A DNA stretch of 26,441 nucleotides. It comes from Chara braunii. Lineage: Eukaryota; Streptophyta; Charophyceae; Charales; Characeae. Each line of letters opens with the position of its first letter. Positions within the stretch are counted from its first letter, which is position 1. Shown one piece after another: positions 19,327 to 26,441 of this stretch. The notes beneath the pieces were generated by a model. The model did not search any database. It worked only from the letters and a program-made list of their open reading frames with translations, and was not told the origin of the DNA. The stretch spans positions 746,301 through 772,741 of the forward strand of contig BFEA01000679.1 in the NCBI GenBank assembly GCA_003427395.1. The letters are read 5' to 3'. The position numbers and the translations under genes are program-made.

Positions 19327-20381
19327 TGCGAGGAAGGAGCCCTCGCGGGGCCCTTGTAAAACATGCACATGTTCTGGGCAGAGGCCCTCAGCAGGCCAAG
19401 TGCCCGCCCTAAGTGAAGGCGGGCCTGAATATTCACTAGAGGCCAAAATTCGACATTCTCTTATGTGGGTACTCAGGCTGTTGCAGCACGCCAGTTGGTT
19501 GAATGGAAGCGTGAGCCTCCCTAAGCTGTGTCGTACAGTTGGGCCCGGCCTGGGTAGTTGCGCCTGGGCACATACACACAATGCAGGGCGATAAAGTGGC
19601 TGCAGGCCTACGTAAAAGCAGCATTGTCGACATACATACCTCGGGTCCTGTGCAAATGCAGCAAACGGACCAAGTTTGGAAACTCAGGCCGTGCCGAACT
19701 GTAAAGGGCCCCGACCCTCAACTGTAGCACTGGGCCTGGGGGCAGGCACTGGGGCCGGACCGAAAGCTACTGGAAGCTTCCCAGCTAGGCCACAAGCAGC
19801 GAAACAGAGGCTGCCACTTCCATACAGGGAAGAGGGAAGCCAGGGTCCGGCATTCTGGCCCACGCAGGCAATGCGGTCATGCTGCTGCGTTGCTGCGCGA
19901 GACTCTGCATGCTGCGTTAGCGGTCAGGGCGTGTGCGGGCGCAGCGGAGCGCTAGCAGCCATAGGCGGCTGCAGGGCGCTAGGGGGTAGGAGGGCGATCG
20001 GTGGTCCTCAGGAAGGAGGCGAGTGTGGGTGGTCCGGGTCTGATGAGGGGAGACGAGATACATACCAGGTCGGCTATGGTGTTGACGTCGTGTACATTGG
20101 TCTTCAAGAGTCGAAGTGAGCCTGTTGCGTGAATGCTGATGTAGATAGGATAGGCACGTAGTGTAGGCTGGGCGCTGGGCGCCAGACAGAGAGGATCGAC
20201 ATTGGATACTGTGTGGGTGTGGCCTGAGGGCTTGAACATTGGCTCATGACTTCATTGTATTGCTTTTATTTGGATGGAATCTGGGTGCATTTGTGCTCTC
20301 TGCTTGTACACGACTACTTGAACATTTGTGTGATTTCGCAACTTGGCTTTCTGTAGATCGTTCCCACTCATATTCCTTGCA
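19327..20381 (+). repeat. 3' LTR of element 1
   Basis: Begins TGCGAGGAAGG and ends TATTCCTTGCA, matching the ends of the element 2 LTRs. Internal blocks are shared with them (CCCTAAGTGAAGGCGGGCC, GCACGCCAGTTGGTTG, TAGATAGGATAGG and the GGCGC palindrome at 20171-20183), but overall it is far more diverged than the two element 2 LTRs are from each other. The matching target duplication cannot be tested because the 5' LTR is absent. Confidence 0.82.
20171..20183. repeat. Conserved LTR palindrome (element 1 LTR copy)
   Basis: GGCGC-TGG-GCGCC, keeping both arms in a strongly diverged LTR. Confidence 0.65.
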
Positions 20382-20496
20382 GCAGCAAGAGGTGTTTGCA
20401 AATGGCAACAGGAGGACCAAGCAACTTCGGTTTCTATCAATCTGAGGAAGTGGCACTGTAAGGGCCACTGCAATAGAAGGCTCTCAGCTGGCTGGG

Positions 20497-20508
20497 CTTT
20501 TTTCGCGA
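20497..20508. promoter_or_regulatory. E2F-like motif upstream of the NSE1-like start
   Basis: TTTTTTCGCGAA contains the palindrome TTCGCGAA and resembles E2F sites (TTTSSCGC core), which are common in plant replication and repair gene promoters. It lies about 10 bases before the ATG, which is unusually close. Weak evidence. Confidence 0.25.
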
Positions 20509-20516
20509 AGGCCATC

Positions 20517-20638
20517 ATGGGGTCCTTGGGTGAGGCCCATCACACCTTCATACAAGCCTTGATGAGGAATGGGTTTTTGCCGGAGGAAGATGCCATGGAC
20601 ATTGCCAGGAAGTTGATCCACCGTTGCAGTTTAGGTCA
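20517..20638 (+). CDS. NSE1-like protein (SMC5/6 complex subunit), first exon
   Basis: From the ATG at 20517 the frame reads MGSLGEAHHTFIQALMRNGF, then an acidic segment and ARKLIHRCSLG. The HHTFIQALM block followed by a short loop and acidic helix resembles the N-terminus of NSE1, the RING-like subunit of the nuclear SMC5/6 DNA-repair complex. In that family a His and an F-hydrophobic-Q-x-LM helix occur within the first 20 residues. The frame stops at TAA 20640, but GT donors at 20635 (AG|GTCAGT) and 20639 (GTAAGC) would end the exon just before. I found no later exons; intron 1 would have to hold the repeats and LINE that follow. The frame is open upstream too, so the start is chosen by homology. 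A chance match in a short exon is possible. Confidence 0.45.
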
Positions 20639-20677
20639 GTAAGCTCATTATTGTTCGGCTTCTGAAACGTTTTTGGC

Positions 20678-20830
20678 AGTACCACTGCTGCTGCTGCCAC
20701 TGGCGCTACTGCTATCACTGTTGTTGCTGCTGATGCGACTGTTGCTCCTGCTGCTGCCGTTCCTGCTACTGCTATTACTGCTGCTGCTGCTGCTGTCATG
20801 CCACTGCTGCTGTCATCACTGCTGGCAATA
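20678..20830. repeat. (CTG)n-like degenerate trinucleotide repeat
   Basis: About 150 bases of imperfect CTG/CTA/TTG units, with pure (CTG) runs near 20780-20797. On the minus strand this yields a spurious Ala/Val-rich frame. Confidence 0.85.
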
Positions 20831-20869
20831 CTGGTGGTGGCGGTGATGGTGGTGATGATGATAAGGAAT

Positions 20870-20945
20870 GTGAAGAAAAGAGGAGGACAGCGAGGAGGAG
20901 GAGGAGAAAGTGGAGGAGTAGGATGAGGAGGAAGAGGAGGAGCTT
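20870..20945. repeat. GA/GGA-rich purine tract
   Basis: Almost pure purine (GAGGAGGA units) on the plus strand, the opposite strand polarity to the pyrimidine tracts at 750-1440. Confidence 0.8.
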
Positions 20946-21213
20946 GGGGCCAAAGGTGACAACAGTGATGAGAATGTGGACGAAGGGCTTCTATTGTTTG
21001 TTTTTGCTGCTGCCTGGCCAGTGTGTTGGAATATGCTTTGCTAAATTTGCTGTCTTCCCTTCTGTCTGTGTCAGACTATCTCCCACTTATCATTTGCACC
21101 TTTTTGCGTGCTGTGCGAGATCGAGAGGTCCAAATCATCAACTCCTAATTCAAAGGATCAATCATCCGCTCTCACCCTAATGCACACATGGTTAATATGC
21201 TGCAGTGCCAGCA

Positions 21214-21337
21214 TTTCTGAAAAACAAAAGGAGGATTTAGAAAGTGCCAGTGAGACTCTTTGGTATGCTGCATGTGGCAGTACAACCAAAGAGTCTCACT
21301 TGCACTTTCAAAATGCTCCTTTTTTTTCTCTTCGGAA
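21214..21337. repeat. Long near-perfect hairpin (MIR-like or snap-back element)
   Basis: The 38-base arms 21227-21264 and 21285-21322 pair with only three mismatches around a 20-base loop that itself holds CTGC/GCAG. Weaker pairing extends outward (TTTCTGAA at 21214 with TTCGGAAA near 21331). No target duplication is evident. A young plant MIRNA, a hairpin-siRNA source or a small foldback transposon would all look like this. Confidence 0.75.
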
Positions 21338-21479
21338 AAAAAAGAGGTCCTTATGGCCGTGGCTTCATGTGCATTCTGAGGAGTATTTTCAGTCCGGTCC
21401 CTTTTCCACCGGGAAGTCAGATGGATACATAAACTGAACACTGGATCACGGGAAACAGTTGCTTCTCCTGCTGCAGCTG

Positions 21480-21593
21480 CTGCTGCTGATGATGATGATG
21501 ACAAATTGACAATGATAATTATGACATTAGTGACGATGATGACGATGACGACGATGATGACAATGATGACGATGATGGTGATGATGATGACGG
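21480..21593. repeat. (GAT/GAC)n degenerate trinucleotide repeat
   Basis: About 110 bases of GAT, GAC and ATG units directly precede the second LINE fragment. Confidence 0.88.
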
Positions 21594-21602
21594 CAAGAAT
21601 AA

Positions 21603-22257
21603 TGCATAGGGTATACCCGCAAGATCCCGGAAACAATTGAACATATATTTCTACAGTGTCCGGGGGCTGTCCTTACATGGCGTTGGTGGGACAGAATCTG
21701 GAACCTTCTGGGTACGGGCTCTACCTGGCCATGGGACTGGAGGGCGATTCTATGCAAAACATGGACCTCCCCCTTAGATAGTTCCTTTGAAAATAACATG
21801 TTCAAGATAGGGAGGAGAGCCGTCCTGTGGGCCATCTGGAGGAGACGCTGCATACATGCCATGGAAGGGGTCCGTATAGCCGGGGAGGAAATGACGGACA
21901 TGGTCAAACAATATGCACACCAGGATCTTATGGCACAATGGCAGAAAGTTAAAAGTCAGCTGGATCGGTTTCAGACACAAAAAGACATAAAACAAAAAAT
22001 CCAACAATTTTCAGGGGACTGGCTGGGCAATGAGAACGGAGGCCTGCATCGTGTGGGACGGCAGCTGCACCCAGGACGGTAATCAAGGCATCGATGACGG
22101 TAATCCAGGGACGATCAAGAGAGATTATCATATCTGTTTCAGGGATTGGACAATGGTGGATCCCAGAATTCCGTTGCGGCCTCCCTCGGACTTTCCTGAC
22201 CCCTTTCCCCCCCATCAGCGGACCATGGTGGACATGCAATGGTATGGGGTGGTATGA
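21603..22257 (+). pseudogene. LINE ORF2 C-terminus (zf-RVT half and tail)
   Basis: The frame from 21603 reads ETIEHIFLQCPGAVLTWRWW, the H-F-x-x-C half of zf-RVT followed by the usual Trp-rich helix. VLWAIWRRRC and a Gln/Lys-rich helix follow, to TAA 22080-22082. Homology then appears to move to another frame near 22030-22085 (YHICFRDWTMVDP, comparable to FHIRWKDW of the first LINE) and ends at TGA 22255-22257. The C-x-x-C half of the zinc motif and all of RT are absent. Confidence 0.75.
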
Positions 22258-22906
22258 GTAAGCCAGCAGTGTCAATAGAAGGGGTACCTCAAAGGCAGGG
22301 GTGGGAGGAACCAGGGTAAGATAGCAGATATCTGGTTCCAGGTTTCAAGCAGCAGCAAGTCCAGCTCTTTTCCTCTCCATACAAGCGGGACCAAGGCAAC
22401 TGGGGAGGGAGAGCGATGACACTTGGGACAGTTGGGATAGAGTTATTTGGGATAGGGTGTGTATCTCTCAACAACTTTTCTCAGATACTTTTCCCCTCGG
22501 AGCTCCTGACCCCCTCCCGCCCCATAGTCTGTTATGGGCAGAGTGAGTGGGGGGTGCATAATCTGCATAGTTATTATTGAGTTGCAGAGGATTAATTTGC
22601 TGTACCTGAAAGAGGGGACGGGGGCTTGGTCGTCATGCATTTCGGGCGCCCAGCAGCAAGGCTGAAGAGGCCCCCTCTTCTGCCCTCTCTGGCTACTCGT
22701 CTTCTTGCTCAGTTAATCCCCTGTTCTCAGGGCAATCAATGCTGGCAGAAGATGAGGAAATCTTCAGAAGGAAATCAATGGCTTTTGTTAAGGGACGCTG
22801 GACCCGTTTTCCAGTAGGTGTTGCTCCCCACCAATAGACGGAGCCTCCCCGGGGGAGATAGAGGCGTCTGCTTATACCAGCACCCCTAGCTCCCAAACGG
22901 GCAGTT
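22258..22906 (+). other. Probable LINE 3' untranslated region
   Basis: No coding sequence. It is placed between the LINE stop and its A-rich tail, so assignment as 3' UTR is by position only. Confidence 0.5.
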
Positions 22907-22930
22907 AAAAAAAAAAAAGAAAAAAAAAAA
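22907..22930. repeat. A-rich tail of the second LINE
   Basis: Twelve A, then GA and ten more A: a slightly interrupted poly(A) at the expected 3' end. Confidence 0.8.
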
Positions 22931-23600
22931 GGCTGACCCCCTCTGCTTGCTGATACTGCTTGTGTATGCCCTGCCCTGGTCAGGAGAAGGCAGGTGCTTC
23001 TGATGCCCAAGAGTGGCAAGAACCCAACATGTCCTTGTCTCATGACTGACAACGATCCTTGTCCAGCTGTCATTGTTGAGGGATAATGAAGAATGAAGAT
23101 AAATTAATAATGAATACAAGTCTCTTAGCGTCATAATCTGGCGAAGGTATCAATTTATTGGTGGTAAAAGGACAACACTGCCCTAAATCCAGTTCGAAAT
23201 TCAACATGTTCTCCTGCCAGAGTCAGCTGGACATAAAGACGCCAAGGTGCATGATATATAAAAAGATTGAGCGGCCAAGGTGCATTCTTTTTTTCTTTTT
23301 TTGAAAGGGGTTAGCTCTTAAACCACCAGTTCTTCGGAGACACTTTTCTCCTGTGTCGGAAACGCCCTGTGCGGCAAAAAAAACGAACCGGCGCGGGCCT
23401 CCTTTTTGCTCCAGAGGCCGAGCCACAAAGGTGCAGCTGCATGCACGCCGCGACTTTGAAAAAATGGCTCGGAAACGTACTGGTGGTTCAGGTGCTAACG
23501 TTTTTGTATCCTCCAAGGTTCAAATTCATGATCTGTTTATAAACTGTCACATATGTTCACTATTCAGCCACAAGGCAGGTACAGGACAAGGTACTTCTGG
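22931..23600. other. Unassigned sequence
   Basis: I recognise no gene. A TATA-like GATATATAAAAAG lies at about 23249-23261, and the 12-mer GCCAAGGTGCAT occurs twice, at about 23240 and 23274. A frame from ATG at about 23464 (MARKRTGGSG) is short and matches nothing I know. Confidence 0.35.
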
Positions 23601-23601
23601 T

Positions 23602-23626
23602 TCTTCTTCTTCTTCTTCTTCTTCTT
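23602..23626. repeat. (TTC)n microsatellite
   Basis: About eight TTC units, followed by TATATATATTTT. Confidence 0.9.
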
Positions 23627-23916
23627 TATATATATTTTAAAATTTGGGCCCTTCTCGGGACTATTTCTCGATTTATCATTTATGTGTGTCATCTGAAAGG
23701 AACATGAATGTGGACGAAGAACAGAAATCCAAATCGCAAAATCACGCTGAAGTCCAAGTAGTCAAAGCAAGAGCAGATAGCACAATGGAACCAAGAAAAC
23801 ATCCCTTTGTAATGACCCGCCAAAAACACAGACTGGGAACACTGCTGATTTCTGGGATTTGCCAATGGAATGAATGCCTTGCTGTGATTCCCGCATTCTG
23901 CTGTGGTCCCAAGTCT

Positions 23917-24020
23917 GTGTGTATGCGTGCCTGCTGGTTTGCATGCCTGTCTGAGTGCTTGCCGGTTGTGTGTGTGTGCGTGCCTGCTGGGTTGCATGCC
24001 TGTCTGAGTGCTTGCTGGTT
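23917..24020. repeat. 51-bp minisatellite, two copies
   Basis: Units 23917-23967 and 23970-24020 share GCGTGCCTGCTGG and GCATGCCTGTCTGAGTGCTT, with only a few differences. Each starts with GT repeats. Minus-strand frames with repeated His-Thr strings here are artefacts. Confidence 0.88.
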
Positions 24021-24360
24021 GGGTATGTGTGTGTGACCCGCAAGGGTACTTGTTGGTTGCAAGGCCCACCGGGCCGGTAGTTACCTATGGCCGTGACTTT
24101 GAAGGGTTGCAGGGGGGTAAACACGCCGGTGGCGGGGAGTAGGCCCACGACACTTAGAGCAGCTGGGGAAAAACACTCAAGTAGCAGGTAGGCCGAGTAG
24201 AAGAAGACAAAAAGTTGGCATTTTTAGAGGCCCAGTAGCGGTAGGTTAGAGGTAGGCCGGTACCAGTCCAAGTAGCCCGGGTCTAGGGCCTGTGCGGACA
24301 ATAACAGAGCCTGCAATGATGTTTCCCTCCAAAAGGGAGGAGGTACCGGTTGCTGGGAGG

Positions 24361-24440
24361 CCGCTTGGCCTAGGAAGTCACCGCCCAGGAGGCCAGTGGG
24401 CCGCTTGGCCTAGGAAGTCACCGCCCAGGAGGCCAGTGGG
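24361..24440. repeat. Perfect 40-bp tandem duplication
   Basis: 24361-24400 and 24401-24440 are identical (CCGCTTGGCCTAGG ... GGCCAGTGGG) and are followed by CCGC of a partial third copy. Either a very recent duplication or an assembly effect. Confidence 0.92.
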
Positions 24441-24893
24441 CCGCTATATCTTCAGGAAGAGCGGTGAGCTCTTCCTCATTTGCGGTATGCAAGGATTGGC
24501 GACATGCTGCTGGAGTGCAGCGCTGGACTGAAGCAGCGCTGCTTGGAGGTGAAGGTCCGCTGGGGCTCAGCCTGGCTATGGCGAGCACCCCAGCTTGAGG
24601 AGGAGGAAGAAGGGGGCATGGTANGAGAGTGGTAGGGCTTTTACCTGGCTATGGTGGACACCGTCTTCATCACCTTGTTGGGCGCTGCATCTGGAAGGCC
24701 CCAGTTGGGGTAGCGCTGCACAAGGGCAGCTCGAGGCAGAGTCAGGCATAGCGGACCAAGTCAAGCAGCGACATAGCTGCTTTGGGTTGTCTTCTGGACA
24801 TCAGGGCAGCACCATAGCTGCCACCCAGTAGTCCGCCATGGCCTATGAATGAGAGAGGAGGTTGAAGGAGGGAAGATATAGCTGTGGTGGACT

Positions 24894-24990
24894 TGTTGTT
24901 GTTGTTGTTGTTGTGAGTTGAGTCAGCAGTAAGGGGGAACTTCGGACATTGATTCTGGTTCATCCATTCATTGTTATTATTATTATTATT
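24894..24990. repeat. (TTG)n and (TTA)n microsatellites
   Basis: Seven TTG units at 24894-24914 and about five TTA units at 24974-24990, separated by unique sequence. Confidence 0.9.
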
Positions 24991-25073
24991 GAGAGAAGAA
25001 TAAGATTGGTGAAGAGAAGGAGGAAGGAGGAAGGTGGAGAGAGAAGGGGGAATTGTCATTGGTCTTGCTGGTA

Positions 25074-25075
<2 letters not shown>

Positions 25076-25105
<30 letters not shown>

Positions 25106-25127
25106 CTTCTTCTTCTTCTTCTTCTTT
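25076..25127. repeat. (CTT)n microsatellite
   Basis: About seventeen uninterrupted CTT units, the longest pure microsatellite of the window. Confidence 0.95.
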
Positions 25128-25239
25128 ACCTCTCCTCTGGTCTTTATCTCTTTGCAAGCGCTTTCATTTCTTTCGCAATTGGGTGGCATTGTCTTTCATT
25201 GTGAATTTGCACTTGGGAAGTGACCAGGATCGTAACAAT

Positions 25240-25251
25240 TGGTATCGGAGT
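25240..25251 (+). promoter_or_regulatory. tRNA primer-binding site, third LTR element
   Basis: TGGTATCGGAGT lies two bases after a CA end, identical over 12 bases to the element 2 PBS; the sequences diverge right after. It carries the same G in place of the A of the usual plant initiator-Met PBS. Confidence 0.65.
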
Positions 25252-25281
25252 GGACTTACTTGCTGGCGAGAGGTGTTAGTC

Positions 25282-25348
25282 ACCCTAACCCTAATTCCGA
25301 ATTAGGTTAGTGCTAACCTAATCTCGGATTAAGGTTGGAAGTTAGGGT
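25282..25348 (+). repeat. Nested hairpin in the leader of the third LTR element
   Basis: ATTAGGTTAG and CTAACCTAAT pair perfectly over ten bases around a 2-base centre (25301-25322). Pairing extends outward through 25289-25334 with few mismatches, and ACCCTAAC (25282-25289) matches GTTAGGGT (25341-25348). It lies about 30 bases past the PBS, where retroelement RNAs often carry dimerisation or packaging structures. Confidence 0.7.
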
Positions 25349-25783
25349 TAAGTGGGGCAGCGAGGTACGGGGATGCTGCCCCCACCTGGTTAGGTCATGT
25401 AGGGTCGACATTGGACCCAACCAGGTTGCTTGAATGAATGTATGGGGTGGCGAGACACAAAGGAGGCTGTTTGGAGTAAGCGAGAGGGAGTAGAGAGTGA
25501 GAGGTACTCGCACCTGGAATCTGGACTTCAGGAAGACACCGAGTGACTTTTGGGCTTCCCCTCAAGAGGGAGACTTGATCGGAGGCTGCCATATCTGCAT
25601 CGGATTGCTGCAAGTTGGTACTTTGGTCTTCAGGCATTGACGGGGGATCCGACTTTGCAACAGGGTGTAGGAAGGCCCTCTTAGTCATGCTAGGACACTT
25701 CGTGTAGTGGTAGCTAGGGGTCAGGAGGACTTATATGAGAGGGGAGTGACTCGTAATCCATCTTTGGAGGTCAGGCCTCACAG

Positions 25784-26039
25784 GTAAGTGCCGTGTGACC
25801 TGGGAAAGCCCGTGGGAGGTTGCTTGGTGCTTCATGGCATGTTGGGGGTGTGCTGGGTTCTCTTCCTCTTCTCTGCGGTCTTGGTTGTGTGTGTGAGCTT
25901 GTGGATTGCTTTCTCACCTGATGGATGGATGGATGATGTATCTACTCTAAATGACATATCTTTCTACGGTGCATTGTCTTTTAATTTCTGAACGGCTGTA
26001 GAAGTAAGTTCTTGCTGAAAGTTGTCTTTTCCTTTTCAG
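25784..26039 (+). other. Candidate spliceosomal intron
   Basis: A consensus donor CAG|GTAAGT (exon ends 25783) and a consensus acceptor TTTTCCTTTTCAG (intron ends 26039) enclose 256 bp, with TTTCTGAAC as a possible branch site at about 25985. Joining leaves one frame open, from a TAG near 25670 to TGA near 26249. However, the downstream part is open in several frames, so coding is unproven. Confidence 0.4.
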
Positions 26040-26054
26040 TACGGTAGAGGCAGT

Positions 26055-26160
26055 TTGGGACCGACTTGGCACCCCTATCACGTTGGTCCTGGGCCACGGC
26101 CTACTTGGGACCACTCGGGACCCAGTGGGACCAGGCCCAACGGGACAGGACCTTTTGGGC
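26055..26160. repeat. Degenerate GGGACC-rich repeat
   Basis: GGGACC recurs at about 10-base spacing (three adjacent units at 26104-26133), with further scattered GGGAC and GGGCCC motifs. Confidence 0.6.
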
Positions 26161-26441
26161 CCAGATCTGCTGCCGCCAGTGCATTGCTTTGCTGTGCTGG
26201 ATTTGGGGGACATACGGACAGCAAGGGCATTCCTTTCAAGGGGATCTTGACTGGCCTTACCGCATGTGAGCACATACTGCCCCGCGTCTGACTCGGCGAC
26301 CATCTGCACCCCTCGAAATCTCCATTGCTGCAGATTAGTCTCCTTCGTCTGATTTACTATGATTGTATGTCCCTGTCAGGTTAGACAAGAGGGGATCTCC
26401 AACTGATCTGATCGGGCCCGTTCTATAAATCAGACCTCTCT

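Larger units (their letters stand above)
18024..20381 (+). mobile_element. Ty3/Gypsy chromovirus element 1, 3' segment
   Basis: Element 1 continues after the nested copy: the second ACTA (18024-18027), integrase from the second half of the HHCC module to the chromodomain-like tail, a polypurine tract and a 1,055-bp LTR. Its pol part has no stop or frameshift from 18024 to 19301, in contrast to the 5' half. Confidence 0.88.
20639..21602 (+). other. Presumed NSE1-like intron 1, proximal part
   Basis: No coding sequence is recognised. It holds a CTG-rich block, a GA-rich block, unremarkable AT/GC-balanced sequence (about 20950-21200), a strong hairpin (21214-21337) and a GAT-rich block that runs up to the LINE fragment. 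Confidence 0.4.
21603..22930 (+). mobile_element. Second LINE fragment, strongly 5'-truncated, with A-rich tail
   Basis: It starts inside the zf-RVT region (ETIEHIFLQC), continues with the LINE C-terminal tail and about 650 bp of apparent 3' UTR, and ends in A12GAA10-type sequence (22907-22930). Orientation is the same as the NSE1-like exon. The insertion abuts the GAT repeat. I could not find a matching target-site duplication. Confidence 0.75.
24033..25237 (+). mobile_element. LTR-like region of a third LTR retrotransposon (5' LTR; left end uncertain)
   Basis: The right end is set by the sequence GTAACA followed two bases later by a PBS. The left end is not determined; 24033 is the first TG that could start it and is only a guess. 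The sequence is non-coding, contains a 40-bp tandem duplication and TTG, TTA and CTT microsatellites, and shows no similarity I can see to the element 1/2 LTRs. The coding region would lie beyond the window. Confidence 0.45.
25350..26441 (+). other. Leader or flank of the third LTR element, no gag recognised
   Basis: No homology to gag or to any protein is seen up to the window edge. It contains a well-formed candidate intron (25784-26039), a GATG microsatellite (about 25918-25935) and GGGACC-rich sequence (26055-26160). Confidence 0.4.

Noticed and set aside
20548-20799. Ala/Val/Thr-rich minus-strand frame
   Set aside because: It is the complement of the CTG-type trinucleotide repeat.
23689-24148. 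Minus-strand His/Thr/Gln-rich frames
   Set aside because: They come from the GT-rich 51-bp minisatellite.
25282-25350. Interstitial telomere repeat
   Set aside because: Only two CCCTAA units in a row; the sequence is better explained as a hairpin.
26022-26309. Overlapping open frames near the window end
   Set aside because: GGGACC-rich sequence is open in several frames on both strands at once, which indicates composition rather than coding.
1-26441. CRISPR arrays, rRNA genes, tRNA genes, bacterial operons
   Set aside because: No regularly spaced direct repeats, no rRNA-like sequence and no tRNA A/B-box pair with a cloverleaf could be found; the retrotransposon content and splice-like signals indicate a eukaryote.

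Overview
The window looks like repeat-rich nuclear DNA of a plant-lineage (streptophyte) eukaryote. Almost everything recognisable is retrotransposon: two nested Ty3/Gypsy chromovirus copies of one family, two decayed LINE fragments, and the 5' end of a further LTR element. Microsatellites and long pyrimidine tracts fill much of the rest. The only host-gene candidate is the first exon of an NSE1-like gene (SMC5/6 complex). The style of the Gypsy proteins reminds me of charophyte algae such as Chara, but that is a recollection, not something the sequence proves. Single N bases at 9590, 9694 and 24624 point to a draft assembly.

Layout: 1-1740 is low-complexity, pyrimidine-rich sequence with a possible poly(A) signal and no gene I can defend. 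1740-2210 holds an AC microsatellite and two strong GC-rich hairpins. 2211-4441 is a 5'-truncated LINE (RT FADD motif, RT C-terminal region, zf-RVT, C-terminal tail) full of stops and frameshifts. From about 4586 a Gypsy copy begins (element 1: leader, gag, pol). A second copy of the same family (element 2, 8866-18023) interrupts it in the integrase HHCC region. Element 2 is complete: TG..CA LTRs, ACTA target duplication, PBS, gag, pol and polypurine tract. Element 1 resumes at 18024 with the rest of integrase, a chromodomain-like tail, a polypurine tract and its 3' LTR (to 20381). That LTR ends 135 bp upstream of the NSE1-like start codon. The presumed first intron carries CTG, GA and GAT repeats, a near-perfect 38-bp-arm hairpin, and a second LINE fragment with an A-rich tail (21603-22930). 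From about 24,000 to 25,237 there is an LTR-like region ending at a second tRNA primer-binding site. It is followed by a leader with a strong hairpin and a well-formed candidate intron.

The most interesting signal is at the gag/pol junction of both Gypsy copies. A canonical slippery heptamer (GGGAAAC) sits in the correct gag phase, pol is in the -1 frame, and a stem-loop begins exactly 10 nt downstream. The stem differs between copies but keeps its pairing, including one compensatory A-U to G-C change. This looks like a conserved -1 programmed ribosomal frameshift signal. Both Gypsy copies are dead, with catalytic residues lost, nonsense codons, indels and deletions, so any mobility today would have to come from other family members.
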